From assembly GCF_029893965.1 (NCBI RefSeq), contig NZ_JARXXP010000002.1:62001-126000 (forward strand): a stretch of 64,000 nt of DNA. The letters are read 5' to 3'. Of the stretch, positions 25,788 through 36,725 are shown piece by piece. The notes under the pieces are model-generated. The model was not told the DNA's origin, did not search any database, and was given only the letters and a program-made list of their open reading frames with translations. The DNA is from Paenibacillus sp. PastM-3. GTDB lineage: Bacteria > Bacillota > Bacilli > Paenibacillales > Paenibacillaceae. Numbering within the stretch: the stretch's first letter is position 1; each line of letters opens with the position of its first letter. The position numbers and the translations under genes are program-made.

Positions 25788-27587
25788 TTAATTATTAATC
25801 AGCTGCAGCGGGCCTACATGGACATTTACGCTCGCCACTCTGGGCAGACTGGACTGCTGATTTTCATAAATATCATATTTGTAATCAATTACAAAGCGCT
25901 TCAGATCAACTCCCTGATTAATTAGCAGCTTACCGCCTGCCGCCGGCTCATCGACCCTGCCAACTACTGCATTTACCGTTAAATCTCCTTTGGCAAAAAA
26001 TCCGCCCTTCAGCCGGAACATGGAACCTACACCGTATAGTTCCCCGCTGGAATCCGTGTAGAAAAAGGCCTCCATCGTATCTGAAGCTGATGGTTCGCTG
26101 ACAGCAAAAGCGTTCAGCCGGTTTACCAGCACGCTCCCTTTTGAGATCAACACCAATTCTTTGGTTTTACCATTTAGCTGTATTCCCTTAATGTCGGCAT
26201 CCTCGATAATCGTCTTTCCCAGGACGAACATAGTTGAATCGAACCTGATATCACCTTTGATCTTCACATCGCCGGTAACCAGAATATTGGCCCGCACATT
26301 TAAGAAGTCATTAAGATTATAGTTATTCAGCTCCAGATTACCTGTAACAATGAACCAGCTCGGTACAGCTCCGCTTTTAGGATCGGGCTGGCCGTTTGCC
26401 CCCTGCGGATAAAACAGCTTCTTGTATTCCAGTCCGTCAACTATTAAATTCCCGTTAAATACTACGGTAGAATTCAGTTCCTCTAATTTTTGCAACTCGC
26501 TGTTATATTGGCTCAGCTCGGCGTCATACTGATCTATTTGTGCTTGCGTCGACTCATCCCGATTTATTTTAACCGGGGCCGTCGGCATACCGTTAATGTG
26601 TATGACTCCAGTGCGGCTGTTCAACAGACTGTTCAAGGCAGGGATTCCGGAATTATAGGCCACACGGAGATCGTCCCGCAAATTTTTCTGCACAGTCTCA
26701 CTTTGACCTGCCAGCAAACCTTGTGACAGCTTGTCCAGGAACGATTCTTCGACATTGATCTTGACAAACTTTTTTTGCTCTTTAATCTTGATTTTATCCG
26801 GAGTAATATGAAGTATTTGGGCCAAAACCCTTTTTCTTTCACTTTCATTTTGCGGAAGGTGAGCTGCTGCTGTCCGGTTCTCCTCATATTCAATACTGTC
26901 CATAGATTGGACATGCACCTCACCCAGCGCATTGGTATCACTGCCCATGGTCACTGTAGGGAAGTCGTTAATCGTATGATCATCATAAAATTGTTTCTTA
27001 TAAATATACTCCGGTGTGTTGGTTACTACCAGCTTATCACCGGCATAGATGTTGCCCTGAAGCAGGGGGGCCCCGTTTAAAGTCAATGTCTGTTCCGAAC
27101 CAAACGCATATTTAAGAAAATCCGGGTAGCTGTCAATCACAATCTGCTGTCTCAGCTTCCGCTTAACTCCGTTTACCATGGCCGAAGAGGTGACATTAAT
27201 CGTATATTTGATAGACTGCGTATCAATCTTTTTGCCTACAAAATCAATTCCCTCTACTGCACCGCTGCTGGTAGATTCAAGCTCTGTGCTCACCTTCAGA
27301 CTGGATTTATTATTATTGAGCGTACTTAGAATCGTCTCAAGCTGTTTCGGATCGAGATTCTCAAGCTGTAAGCCGGTCAACTGAGACTGGATATAGGCCG
27401 TGGCCTCACTAAGACCTTTTTGGGCAAGATGCAGGGACTGTACGTCATTTTCCCTCGTTTCACTTCTTGCAGCCCCGCCAATCGTCGCGCTAAGAACCCC
27501 CAGGCCAAGTATGGTGAGCAGCAGCACGAGAAACATAACCAGCACCAGAGCAGAGCCGTTTTCATCCTTTTTTATGCGAATTCCCAT
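25788..27587 (-). CDS. PilX-like pilus assembly protein
   Basis: 599 residues. The N-terminus (KKDENGSALVLVMFLVLLL followed by TILGLGVLS) has the PilX-type hydrophobic helix without the standard Gly-Phe-Thr-Leu-Ile-Glu site, then a coiled region (ARSETRENDVQSLHLAQKG) like the minor pilin PilX. The long C-terminal half contains repeated short beta-rich segments (GDVKIKGDIRFDST, KGSVLVNRLNAFAV, GGFFAKGDLTVNAVVG), suggesting a beta-solenoid or bactofilin-like domain not present in ordinary PilX. It follows the two minor pilin genes and ends tail to tail with the giant protein. Probably part of the priming or tip complex. Confidence 0.75.
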   Translation of the reverse strand: MGIRIKKDENGSALVLVMFLVLLLTILGLGVLSATIGGAARSETRENDVQSLHLAQKGLSEATAYIQSQLTGLQLENLDPKQLETILSTLNNNKSSLKVSTELESTSSGAVEGIDFVGKKIDTQSIKYTINVTSSAMVNGVKRKLRQQIVIDSYPDFLKYAFGSEQTLTLNGAPLLQGNIYAGDKLVVTNTPEYIYKKQFYDDHTINDFPTVTMGSDTNALGEVHVQSMDSIEYEENRTAAAHLPQNESERKRVLAQILHITPDKIKIKEQKKFVKINVEESFLDKLSQGLLAGQSETVQKNLRDDLRVAYNSGIPALNSLLNSRTGVIHINGMPTAPVKINRDESTQAQIDQYDAELSQYNSELQKLEELNSTVVFNGNLIVDGLEYKKLFYPQGANGQPDPKSGAVPSWFIVTGNLELNNYNLNDFLNVRANILVTGDVKIKGDIRFDSTMFVLGKTIIEDADIKGIQLNGKTKELVLISKGSVLVNRLNAFAVSEPSASDTMEAFFYTDSSGELYGVGSMFRLKGGFFAKGDLTVNAVVGRVDEPAAGGKLLINQGVDLKRFVIDYKYDIYENQQSSLPRVASVNVHVGPLQLINN

Positions 27588-27599
27588 ATGGTTACGCTC

Positions 27600-28181
27600 C
27601 TAAAATCCAAATTTACTCTCCAGATTGAGCCTGCGGCTATCATCTCCGCGCTGCAGTATCAGTGACAGATTAATATTAATGAGTCCGCTCTCGCAGGGTT
27701 CTATGGAATTGGCACTACATTGCAAAGTAATAGCGGATGGGGAAGCCAGCTGAGAAGTAATGGAGGTACGTACATCATTTCCGCCTACAGCCGGGGTTAC
27801 AGCATTGTCCAAAGTACCGGCAGGAACGTCTTTTATTAAAAGCTCGCCTCCCGAAATGCCGATCTTCACCTTCTCCGTTCCCCCGCTTCCGTCATCGCGC
27901 TGCAGAAAAATCGCCGTATCGATCACGCCATTATTGGAGCTTGTACTGGAATAGACCGTTGTCGGAGCAAAGGTATAGATTTCAGTGATGATTGCCGACA
28001 TCAGCAGGTCACTTTCATCCCGCAGTGTATTTTCCATGGTAACTCTCTCGTAGCTCTGAATACCGAACATCATCACACCGTAGATCAGTCCGGCTACCAG
28101 CGAGAATAAAGACAGGGCGGCGATAAGCTCTATAAGGGTTAGTCCCTCCTCCCGGCGAAGGCGGTCAGCGAATCGTTTCAT
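27600..28181 (-). CDS. PilW-like minor pilin
   Basis: 193 residues from the ATG at 28179-28181 with GGAGG twelve bases upstream, overlapping the previous gene by 17 bases; the frame extends to 28217 but without a site. A short leader (RLRREEG) precedes LTLIELIAALSLFSLVAGLIYG, a type IV pilin-like N-terminal helix with Glu5. The rest is a mixed Ser/Thr-rich globular domain with two cysteines (LQCSANSIEPCE) that could form a disulfide. Between PilV- and PilX-like genes, it fits PilW. Confidence 0.8.
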   Translation of the reverse strand: MKRFADRLRREEGLTLIELIAALSLFSLVAGLIYGVMMFGIQSYERVTMENTLRDESDLLMSAIITEIYTFAPTTVYSSTSSNNGVIDTAIFLQRDDGSGGTEKVKIGISGGELLIKDVPAGTLDNAVTPAVGGNDVRTSITSQLASPSAITLQCSANSIEPCESGLININLSLILQRGDDSRRLNLESKFGF

Positions 28182-28773
28182 CGGTAATATATCCCTCCAC
28201 AACGGTTTGTCTGACATTGGCTCCGCCTTTGCCTGAATCCTTTACTCTAACCCGTACAGGCAGCAGATACTTCGCGGTAGCCGCCTCAACCGGATCACGG
28301 GAGGTGCTCATTTGCGAATGTAAAGCAGCTTGATATTCAATGTCTATGTGATAAGCAATCCCGTTAATTGTAGGATTCAGCACATTTGCCAGGGTCTGCA
28401 CATCCTTCACGGCATTGCTGTAGAGACTGCAGCTCACTGTAGTTGACGTCAGGGGGACGCAGCCTGCTGCATTTATACTTGGATGTCCCGGTATTTCAGG
28501 CGTTGCTCCCTCAGCCTTTTTCCCTTGAAAATACTCATTTAGTTTCTGATAATCCTGCTTCTCCATATAAAACAGCGCATTACGAGCCAGATTCACCATA
28601 ATGGTCTTGTTCTGGTTTGATTTTGAATAGGATAAGGCATTACTGAAGTAGGAGGTAAGTACCAGTGACACAATTGACAGGATGACGATGGCCGCCAGCA
28701 CTTCAATTAAAGTAAACCCCCGCTCCCCTACCCGTTTCAATCTATGCTTGTCTTTCCCGGACATCCTGCTCAC
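28165..28773 (-). CDS. PilV-like minor pilin
   Basis: 202 residues. The leader KHRLKRVGERG is cleaved before FTLIEVLAAIVILSIVSLVL, a standard class III signal. The head contains two cysteines (AAGCVPLTSTTVSCSLY). It is the first gene of the pilV-pilW-pilX-like operon. A TCCGATATATAG motif at 28881-28888 (minus) lies about 108 bases upstream and may mark the promoter. Processing by the PilD at 15184-15933 is expected. Confidence 0.85.
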   Translation of the reverse strand: MSRMSGKDKHRLKRVGERGFTLIEVLAAIVILSIVSLVLTSYFSNALSYSKSNQNKTIMVNLARNALFYMEKQDYQKLNEYFQGKKAEGATPEIPGHPSINAAGCVPLTSTTVSCSLYSNAVKDVQTLANVLNPTINGIAYHIDIEYQAALHSQMSTSRDPVEAATAKYLLPVRVRVKDSGKGGANVRQTVVEGYITDETIR

Positions 28774-28930
28774 TCCCGAAGGTTATCTAATAGTTCACAA
28801 TACCTATATCTATTATATTCTTTCCCCTCTTAACCCAGCAATCCTATTAGACATAATAATTCCAGCGATTTCTACTCTATATATCGGACATGCGCTGTGC
28901 TATCATTTGTCCTAAAAGGAGGAAATGACA

Positions 28931-29716
28931 ATGGCTCTGATAGAATGCAGATTTTATTCGGAAGTGCTTGGTCTCAGCACCTCAATGACGGTGATTCTGC
29001 CGCAGCAGACGACTACGCAAATTGGACTTAATAATGTCAAAAGAGGGGAGCTTCACCCGACGCTCTACCTGCTCCACGGCCTGTCGGATGACGATTCGAT
29101 CTGGCTGCGCCGGACCTCGATTGAACGGTATGTGGCTGAGCTGGGGATTGCGGTGGTTATGCCGCAGGTGCACCGGAGCTTTTATACGGATATGGCAGAC
29201 GGGGGCCGGTACTGGACCTTCATCAGCGAGGAGCTGCCGGCGCTCGCCCGCTCGTTCTTCCCGCTCTCCCCTAAGCGTGAGGATAACTTCGTGGCCGGGC
29301 TCTCCATGGGCGGTTATGGGGCGATGAAGCTGGGACTGCGCAAGCCGGAGGCTTTTGCCGCTGCTGCCAGCCTGTCCGGGGCGCTCGATATGGCGCATCA
29401 TTACATGAACCCGGAGGACCCTGCCAAGAGGTCGCAAGAGTATGCGAGGATCTTTGGTAATGCGGATATCGCCGGCACTCCGGATGATCTGCTGTGGCTG
29501 CTTCAGGAGGTCGATAAATCAAAGGGGCCTAAGCCGCTTCTTTACCAGTGCTGCGGTACCGAAGACTTCTTGTATGAGGACAATCAGGTGTTCCGTGCTG
29601 CCTGTGACAAAACCTCATTGTCATTAACCTATGAAGAAGGTCCAGGCGAGCATGAGTGGGGTTATTGGGATGCCAAAATCCAGGATGTGCTAAAGTGGCT
29701 GCCGTTGAGTAAATAA
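28931..29716 (+). CDS. Esterase of the tributyrin esterase / S-formylglutathione hydrolase family
   Basis: 261 residues from the second ATG, which is eight bases from AGGAGG; another ATG six bases earlier is too close to the site. Alpha/beta hydrolase with [10 protein letters not shown] near residue 50, the nucleophile elbow [14 protein letters not shown] near 125, a later Asp ([10 protein letters not shown]) and the catalytic His in GEHEWGYW. The family includes EstA-type esterases that act on short-chain acyl esters and acetylated sugars. No signal peptide, so cytoplasmic. Monocistronic. Confidence 0.9.
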   Translation: MALIECRFYSEVLGLSTSMTVILPQQTTTQIGLNNVKRGELHPTLYLLHGLSDDDSIWLRRTSIERYVAELGIAVVMPQVHRSFYTDMADGGRYWTFISEELPALARSFFPLSPKREDNFVAGLSMGGYGAMKLGLRKPEAFAAAASLSGALDMAHHYMNPEDPAKRSQEYARIFGNADIAGTPDDLLWLLQEVDKSKGPKPLLYQCCGTEDFLYEDNQVFRAACDKTSLSLTYEEGPGEHEWGYWDAKIQDVLKWLPLSK

Positions 29717-29747
29717 TGAACAAATCTTCTTAAATGAAGTCATATTA

Positions 29748-29779
29748 AACAAGCCAGTCTTTGTGTAGACTGGCTTGTT
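29748..29779. terminator. Bidirectional terminator between esterase and TumE-like gene
   Basis: The perfect 12-bp stem AACAAGCCAGTC/GACTGGCTTGTT with an 8-base loop lies in the 70-base convergent gap. Confidence 0.85.
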
Positions 29780-29786
29780 ACATCCT

Positions 29787-30233
29787 TTATGTTGAACGCC
29801 TTATACGTAGTATATATGGTAGTATATCATTTCCCATAACATCATGAATGGAATATCCGGGTATGCTTGGAACTCGTTGACCATCAAAATCCTCAATATT
29901 CTTGGGCACATGCCAGTGCCAAGGATCAAATTGTGTAATCTCATCCGGCGTTCCACCAGGATGGTAATGGGCATGGAATTTCTGGATAATCACTCCATTG
30001 TTTGCATACCAATCATAATAGTACTCGATGAGTTGACTTCCCTCGAAAATTTCACGACATTTAAGGTATCCATCATAATAATGAAATGTAATCTTTGCGT
30101 TGATTTCTCTGCCTTTTTTGTGGTCCAACTCTCCTCTTGGAGTTTCAGAATAACGTACTTCTAATATTTCTTTATAGAGGTACTCAAGGTTAGAAAAAAC
30201 TGTTTTGTTAAGTCCGAGAAACTGATGTCGCAC
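29787..30233 (-). CDS. TumE-like toxin (putative)
   Basis: 148 residues from a GTG at 30231-30233 with GCGAGG upstream; the open frame continues to an ATG at 30350, but that start would overlap the previous gene by 143 bases. The sequence ITFHYYDGYLKCREIFEG, then YYYDWYANNGVIIQKFHAHY and FDPWHWHVPKN resembles the TumE/DUF6516 toxin family, which has a Tyr-rich strand and a His-rich end. It directly follows a helix-turn-helix gene, as in TumE-TumA pairs. The gene is AT-rich compared with its neighbours, which suggests transfer. The family match is from memory and only moderately certain. Confidence 0.5.
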   Translation of the reverse strand: MRHQFLGLNKTVFSNLEYLYKEILEVRYSETPRGELDHKKGREINAKITFHYYDGYLKCREIFEGSQLIEYYYDWYANNGVIIQKFHAHYHPGGTPDEITQFDPWHWHVPKNIEDFDGQRVPSIPGYSIHDVMGNDILPYILRIRRST

Positions 30234-30867
30234 TAGCCAACCTCGCTTTGTATGACCACCAAATTGAAGCGTCGGTATCCTCTTGTGTGAGCTCTCTGAT
30301 TGTCTTGTCTCCAAAAATCTCTTCAAATGGTCCGCCGTAATTTTTTTCAAATTCTAGAATGGATTCTGTCAGATATGTAACCTCATCAACTGCAGGTTCC
30401 TGGTTCTCAGCTTCCCAATTTGCTTTAAGAACTGAAACAGAAACAGATTTACCATTTGCAAAGGTAACTACTGAGTCTTCCGGGATTCTGGCCCAACGCT
30501 TTTCTTCTTTTTCAACCCCCTTTATCTTACCCTCACGAATCCAGGTATTAACCGTCTGTACAGAAACACCGATATACTTGGCTACTTCTGTAGTCGAAAA
30601 GGATACTGAACTGGTTTGTTCGTTTCCTGATTCTTGCGAGATGTGTTGGAGCAACATCGAAGTATACTCATAGAGTTTGTCCCTATCAAGAAAATAAGCT
30701 TCATCCCATAGGTTAATGTAACGCTCAGCACCTTTAACTGTGACAAGCAGGTTTTTTAGAAGAGCCGCCGTAATAAGTATGTCAGTATCAACCATACTCT
30801 TCACGTAACTCTGAGCTGGAGCTCCTGTTAACATTGTTCTTTCAATCACTGTTGGACGCATAATCAT
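30208..30867 (-). CDS. Helix-turn-helix protein, putative antitoxin of the TumE-like pair
   Basis: 219 residues from the ATG at 30865-30867, nine bases after AGGAGG. The central MerR/excisionase-like helix-turn-helix (TTEVAKYIGVSVQTVNTWIR, then EGKIKGVEKE) is at about 90-125. The N-terminal ~80 residues and C-terminal ~60 residues (acidic, EFEKNYGGPFEEIFGD) have no recognised domain. It precedes and overlaps the putative toxin by 26 bases, as expected for a coupled antitoxin that also represses its own operon. It could also be an unrelated regulator. The 213-base AT-rich upstream region probably holds its promoter. Confidence 0.6.
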   Translation of the reverse strand: MIMRPTVIERTMLTGAPAQSYVKSMVDTDILITAALLKNLLVTVKGAERYINLWDEAYFLDRDKLYEYTSMLLQHISQESGNEQTSSVSFSTTEVAKYIGVSVQTVNTWIREGKIKGVEKEEKRWARIPEDSVVTFANGKSVSVSVLKANWEAENQEPAVDEVTYLTESILEFEKNYGGPFEEIFGDKTIRELTQEDTDASIWWSYKARLASATSVSRT

Positions 30868-31006
30868 ATCACCTCTCCTCCTCATTATACATTCTATGTT
30901 CAAATAATCAATAAAGTGAAAGTAAACTGAAAGAAAATTTAAATATTATTATTAACCTTTTATTATTTTTTAACCGATTTCCTAAGAAAAATTCAGTCGG
31001 ATAAAT

Positions 31007-31054
31007 AAGAAGACTGCCTATTCCGTATTTATACGGTAAGGACAGCCTTCTTTC
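31007..31054 (-). terminator. Terminator after argH
   Basis: On the minus strand AGAAGGCTGTCC pairs with AGG-CAGTCTTCT with an inner CCGTA...TACGG stem and T/A-rich flanks. It ends the arginine cluster. Confidence 0.8.
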
Positions 31055-31116
31055 TAAGTCATATGTGATAAGATACTTCATCTGATCATGTTTGATTTCT
31101 GGATCAGTCCAATTGC

Positions 31117-32532
31117 TTATTCAGCACTTCCCGCATGCTGCGCTACCCACTTACCCGCTTCAAGCAGGGCAGCTTCAGCCCGCTCAATCGCCGCTTTTAC
31201 CTGTACTGTCGCTGTACCGCCATAGACGTTACGGGCGTTCACTACAGCCTCAGGCTGCAGGACAGCATAGATCTGGTCGTCGAACAACGGGGAGAACTGC
31301 TTGAATTCATCCAGGGTCAGGTCTAGCAGGAATTTGCCTTCGTTGATGCAGTAGAGCACGGTTTTGCCGATTACCTCATGCGCCTGGCGGAAAGGCAGAC
31401 CCTTGCCAACCAGGAAGTCCGCAATGTCGGTCGCGTTGGAGAAGTCGGTGTTGACCGCTTCGCGCATCCGGCCCTTATTCACCTTCATGGTGGAGATCAT
31501 CGGTGCGAACAGCTGCAAGGCGCCTGTCAGCGTAGCTACTGTGTCGAACATGCCTTCCTTGTCTTCCTGCATATCCTTGTTGTAAGCCAGCGGCAGCGAT
31601 TTAAGCACAGTCAGCAGGCCGATCAGGTTACCGTAGACACGGCCTGTTTTGCCGCGTACCAGTTCAGGTACGTCAGGGTTTTTCTTCTGCGGCATAATGC
31701 TGCTGCCGGTGCAGAACGCATCGTCCAGCTCCACGAAGCTGAACTCGGTGCTGCTCCACAGCACCAGCTCTTCGCTGAGCCGGGACAGGTGGGTCATGAT
31801 CAGCGCTGCGTTAGCCAGGAACTCGACGATGAAGTCGCGGTCGCTGACAGCATCCAGACTGTTCTCATACACACTGTCGAAACCAAGCTGCTCAGCCACA
31901 AAATGACGGTCGATCGGGAACGTCGTTCCGGCCAGTGCCCCGGCGCCCAGCGGCAGCACGTTAATCCGCTTGTAGCTGTCTGTCAGGCGCTCCGCATCGC
32001 GGCGGAACATCGACACGTAAGCCAGCAAGTGATGGGCGAACAGGATCGGCTGTGCACGCTGCAGATGCGTGTAGCCCGGTACAATCGTATCCACATTGTC
32101 TTTGGCTTGTTCAATCAAGGCTTCCTGCAGCTCGTGCAGCAGGCCAACGAACTCGACCACCCGGTTGCGGAGGTAGAGGTGCATATCTGTCGCTACCTGG
32201 TCGTTGCGGCTGCGCCCTGTGTGCAGCTTGCCGCCGACCGGACCCACTTCCTCGATCAGGTTCTTCTCAATATTCATGTGAATGTCTTCATCCGCTACGG
32301 AGAATTCAATCTTGCCTGCACGAACCTTTTCCAGCACCTTGTTCAGTCCGGCCTTGATTGTCTCAACATCCTCCTGCGGAAGAATACCGCATTTGCCCAG
32401 CATCGTGACATGGGCCAGACTGCCCTGTACATCCTCTTCGGCCAGTGCCTTATCGAATCCGATGGATGCTGTATACTCCTCCACCAGCTTGTTCGTTCCT
32501 TTGGTAAACCGTCCGCCCCAAAGCTTGCTCAC
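31117..32532 (-). CDS. argH: Argininosuccinate lyase
   Basis: 471 residues, full length. The family signature [12 protein letters not shown], the active-site loop, is at about 278-289; the start [18 protein letters not shown] and the [10 protein letters not shown] and HTGRSRNDQ segments are typical. It splits argininosuccinate into arginine and fumarate, the last step of arginine synthesis. It follows argG by 217 bases. The gap holds two hairpins, so the pair may form one operon with partial attenuation. Confidence 0.97.
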   Translation of the reverse strand: MSKLWGGRFTKGTNKLVEEYTASIGFDKALAEEDVQGSLAHVTMLGKCGILPQEDVETIKAGLNKVLEKVRAGKIEFSVADEDIHMNIEKNLIEEVGPVGGKLHTGRSRNDQVATDMHLYLRNRVVEFVGLLHELQEALIEQAKDNVDTIVPGYTHLQRAQPILFAHHLLAYVSMFRRDAERLTDSYKRINVLPLGAGALAGTTFPIDRHFVAEQLGFDSVYENSLDAVSDRDFIVEFLANAALIMTHLSRLSEELVLWSSTEFSFVELDDAFCTGSSIMPQKKNPDVPELVRGKTGRVYGNLIGLLTVLKSLPLAYNKDMQEDKEGMFDTVATLTGALQLFAPMISTMKVNKGRMREAVNTDFSNATDIADFLVGKGLPFRQAHEVIGKTVLYCINEGKFLLDLTLDEFKQFSPLFDDQIYAVLQPEAVVNARNVYGGTATVQVKAAIERAEAALLEAGKWVAQHAGSAE

Positions 32533-32647
32533 CTGATATGTCCTCCTCTGATAGACGATAGAAGGGCCGCTCCTGTCCTGTCGGAGGAACGGCCTTCTGG
32601 TGTCCGCTTATATTATGTTCTGTTATGAAACCGCTGAGCGGTTAAGT

Positions 32648-32741
32648 AGAAACGGCTACGCCGTCCTAAACCGGACGTTATCCGTTTCTGCGAGAAATAT
32701 AAGGATGATTTATAGCGTAAAACTTATAAATCCTTATATTT
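32648..32741. repeat. Double hairpin between argG and argH
   Basis: Two adjacent inverted repeats: AGAAACGG (32648-32655) with CCGTTTCT (32682-32689), and AAATATAAGGAT (32695-32706) with ATCCTTATATTT (32730-32741), the second extended by ATTTATA/TATAAAT. It fills most of the argG-argH gap, starting nine bases after the argG stop in transcription order. It could be a weak terminator, an mRNA stabiliser or a copy of a dispersed repeat. Confidence 0.6.
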
Positions 32742-32749
32742 TAAATATT

Positions 32750-33985
<1,236 letters not shown>

Positions 33986-34044
33986 GGGGGTGCAACTTCC
34001 TTTCGGTTGGGGGTATAGGATGGGCTTATGAAATAACAGCTAAT

Positions 34045-34215
34045 ATAACTCCGGTGCTCGGACGCAAGCTGCGTGAATGTTTGGACTTCCGGTCGCTGTT
34101 GTCTTCAGATTTCCTGATTTGAACCGCTATACAGCGGTAGAAATCCGAAGACAAAGGCGAACGCTAGCGCTCCTACAGTTCCAAACTTCACTCCGTTGCT
34201 TAGCACCGGAATTAT
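34045..34215. repeat. Long palindromic dispersed repeat, copy 1
   Basis: Nested inverted repeat. Outer arms are ATAACTCCGGTGCT and AGCACCGGAATTAT; inner pairs are TGTTTGGA/TCCAAAC and TTGTCTTCAGATTTC with GAAATC-CGAAGACAA. The core 34075-34189 is almost identical to 42214-42327, so it is dispersed in this genome. It sits in the 390-base argF-argG gap, in which no gene was found. Confidence 0.85.
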
Positions 34216-34375
34216 AACGCGTTTATTCAAAGCTCATCCTATATAGTGTTTTATATAGTATAAGACCTCTAAGGCCTTTGCAGGTTGAAATCTGCAATTT
34301 CTTAAATCAACGCTCTAGCAGGCGCTTGTAGCTTCCCTTTCATCCCGACCTTCGCCCTGGATGAAAACACCTTAA

Positions 34376-35344
34376 TTAGCCCATCAAAGCAGCCATAAGC
34401 GCCTTCTGTGCATGCAGGCGGTTCTCAGCCTGGTCAAAGATGACCGAGTTCGGGCCGTCGATTACGCCCGTGCTGACCTCTTCCTCACGGTGGGCCGGCA
34501 GGCAGTGCAGGAACAGGTAGTCGCTCTTCGCGCCTTTTACCAGCTCCTCGTTGACCTGATAGTCCTTGAATGCCGCTTCACGCGCCAATTGCTCGGCTTC
34601 AAAGCCCATGCTCGCCCACACGTCAGTGTAGATAACGTCAGCATCCTGTACCGCTTCCTGCGGGCTGCGGGTGATGACGATGTTCGCGCCTGTCTCCTTG
34701 GCGATCTCACGCGCCTCAGCAACGACAGCCGGGTCAGGCTCGTAGCCTTCTGGTCCGGCAACCGAGACATGCACGCCCAGCTTGGCGCCGCCGATCAGCA
34801 GGGAATGGGCCATGTTGTTGCCGTCGCCGATATAAGCGAGCTTAAGGCCTTTCAGCTTGCCCTTGTGCTCATATACGGTCTGAAAGTCAGCCAGCACCTG
34901 ACAAGGGTGTGCCAGGTCGCTCAGGCCGTTGATTACAGGCACAGAAGCATAACGCGCCAGGTCCTCAACCTTATCATGGCCGAAGGTGCGGATCATGATG
35001 CCGTCGAGATAGCGTGACATCACCTGAGCAGTGTCACCAACAGTCTCGCCGCGGCCGAGCTGGATATCATTTTTACTCAGGAACAGCGCATGGCCGCCGA
35101 GCTGATACATGCCTACCTCGAAGGACACGCGTGTGCGGGTCGAGGATTTTTCAAAAATAAGTCCGATCGTCTTGCCCTTAAGCGGCTGATAAACCTCGCC
35201 GTTTTTTTGTTTCTTCTTCAGCTCGATAGCCAGATCAATCAGATACGTGATTTCTTCCGGGCTGTAATCATTCAGCTCCAGCAGATCACGGCCTTTGAGC
35301 TGCTCTGCGATCGCTAGCTTCCCGCTGTGTACACTCTGGCTCAT
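34376..35344 (-). CDS. argF: Ornithine carbamoyltransferase
   Basis: 322 residues. The carbamoyl-phosphate loop [12 protein letters not shown], the HPCQVLADF segment and the ornithine loop FLHCLPAHR are all present. It converts ornithine and carbamoyl phosphate to citrulline. It overlaps the argD stop by four bases (ATGA type), so translation is coupled. The SSTRT form is the anabolic type, matching its place in a biosynthetic operon. Confidence 0.97.
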   Translation of the reverse strand: MSQSVHSGKLAIAEQLKGRDLLELNDYSPEEITYLIDLAIELKKKQKNGEVYQPLKGKTIGLIFEKSSTRTRVSFEVGMYQLGGHALFLSKNDIQLGRGETVGDTAQVMSRYLDGIMIRTFGHDKVEDLARYASVPVINGLSDLAHPCQVLADFQTVYEHKGKLKGLKLAYIGDGNNMAHSLLIGGAKLGVHVSVAGPEGYEPDPAVVAEAREIAKETGANIVITRSPQEAVQDADVIYTDVWASMGFEAEQLAREAAFKDYQVNEELVKGAKSDYLFLHCLPAHREEEVSTGVIDGPNSVIFDQAENRLHAQKALMAALMG

Positions 35345-36627
35345 GAATGTGCCTCCCCGTTTCCTTTGTTAGCATAAGTATGAATCAGCGGAACAAGAAT
35401 GTCCACCGCCTGGTGGATCTCATCCTGGCTCACATATAGATTAGGCAGCAGGCGGATCACGTTCGGTCCGGCCTGCACGAACAGCAGTCCCTGTTTCTGC
35501 CCGGCCAGTACTATATCGCCTACCGCATCTGTGCATTCGATCCCGATTAACAGACCCTTGCCGCGTACCTCTTTCACGAATGGCGTATCCGCCAGCTTCT
35601 CTCTCAGCAGGCCGCGCAGATATTCACCCATCTCTTCGGCGCGCTGCGGCAGTTCGTCTTCGAGCATTGTCTCGATCGTCGCTTCCATCACCGCTGCCGC
35701 CAGCGGCGTACCGCCGAAGGTGCTGGCATGACTGCCCGGGCTGAACGCTTCGCGCAGGTAACCTTTGCCCAGCATAACGCCAGCCGGGAACCCGCTGGCT
35801 ACGCCTTTAGCCAGGGTGAAAATATCCGGCTCAATGCCATAGTGCTGATGCGCAAACAGCTTGCCTGTACGGCCCATGCCGGTCTGCACTTCATCAACGA
35901 TCAGCAGCAGGCCATGCTCGTTGCACAGCTCAACCACAGCATTGAGGAACTCCTGCTGTACCTCCAGCACGCCGCCTTCGGCCAGGATCATCTCAAGCAT
36001 GATGGCTGCAGTATTGTCCGTAATGGCCGCCTTCAGCGCCGGCAGATCATGCAGAGGCACCGTCTTGAAGCCCTCCGGAAGCGGCAGGAAGCCCTCTTTT
36101 ACCTTTTGCTGCCCGGTGGCTGTCAGCGTCGCCAGAGTACGTCCATGGAAGGACTGCTCAAAGGTAATAATCTCATAGCGGCCTGTACCCTTCACCTTCT
36201 GGTGATAACGGCGGGCCAGCTTGATCGCAGCTTCATTCGCCTCTGCACCGCTGTTGCAGAAGAAGACCTGATCGGCACAGCTGTTTGCTGTCAGAAGCGC
36301 TGCTACCCGGTCCTGTCCCGGAATGTGGAACAGGTTCGAGACATGCCACAGCGTATCAATCTGCGCCTTCAGCTTCTCGCCGACCTTCTCGGGAGCGTGT
36401 CCCAGACTGGTTACTGCCAGCCCGCACATGAAGTCGAGGTACTTGTTGCCCTGGTCGTCCCAGACCCAGCTGCCTTTGCCCTTAACCAGACTCAGATCAT
36501 ATCTGGCATAAGACGGGAATACCGCACTCAGCTTGGCAGGAGCAGCCTCCTGAACCTTCGTTTCCCCTGAACGGGTATCCGCAGCCTCTGTTAAAGAATC
36601 TTTTTCCGCCTGTGTAAGCTCACTCAT
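35341..36627 (-). CDS. argD: Acetylornithine aminotransferase
   Basis: 428 residues. PLP-dependent class III aminotransferase with the Schiff-base lysine in [28 protein letters not shown] and [18 protein letters not shown]. The N-terminal ~30 residues are an extra low-complexity stretch compared with the ~400-residue usual length. Start ATG with GGGAGAG nine bases upstream. It transfers the amino group onto N-acetylglutamate semialdehyde. Confidence 0.96.
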   Translation of the reverse strand: MSELTQAEKDSLTEAADTRSGETKVQEAAPAKLSAVFPSYARYDLSLVKGKGSWVWDDQGNKYLDFMCGLAVTSLGHAPEKVGEKLKAQIDTLWHVSNLFHIPGQDRVAALLTANSCADQVFFCNSGAEANEAAIKLARRYHQKVKGTGRYEIITFEQSFHGRTLATLTATGQQKVKEGFLPLPEGFKTVPLHDLPALKAAITDNTAAIMLEMILAEGGVLEVQQEFLNAVVELCNEHGLLLIVDEVQTGMGRTGKLFAHQHYGIEPDIFTLAKGVASGFPAGVMLGKGYLREAFSPGSHASTFGGTPLAAAVMEATIETMLEDELPQRAEEMGEYLRGLLREKLADTPFVKEVRGKGLLIGIECTDAVGDIVLAGQKQGLLFVQAGPNVIRLLPNLYVSQDEIHQAVDILVPLIHTYANKGNGEAHS

Positions 36628-36725
36628 TCTTAGTCACTCTCCCACCATGCTGCTTCCGGTAAACCGGCAGCGCTCTATTTTGGTAACACCTGACTTCCGG
36701 CTTGTCTCCACTCTATCTTACCAAA

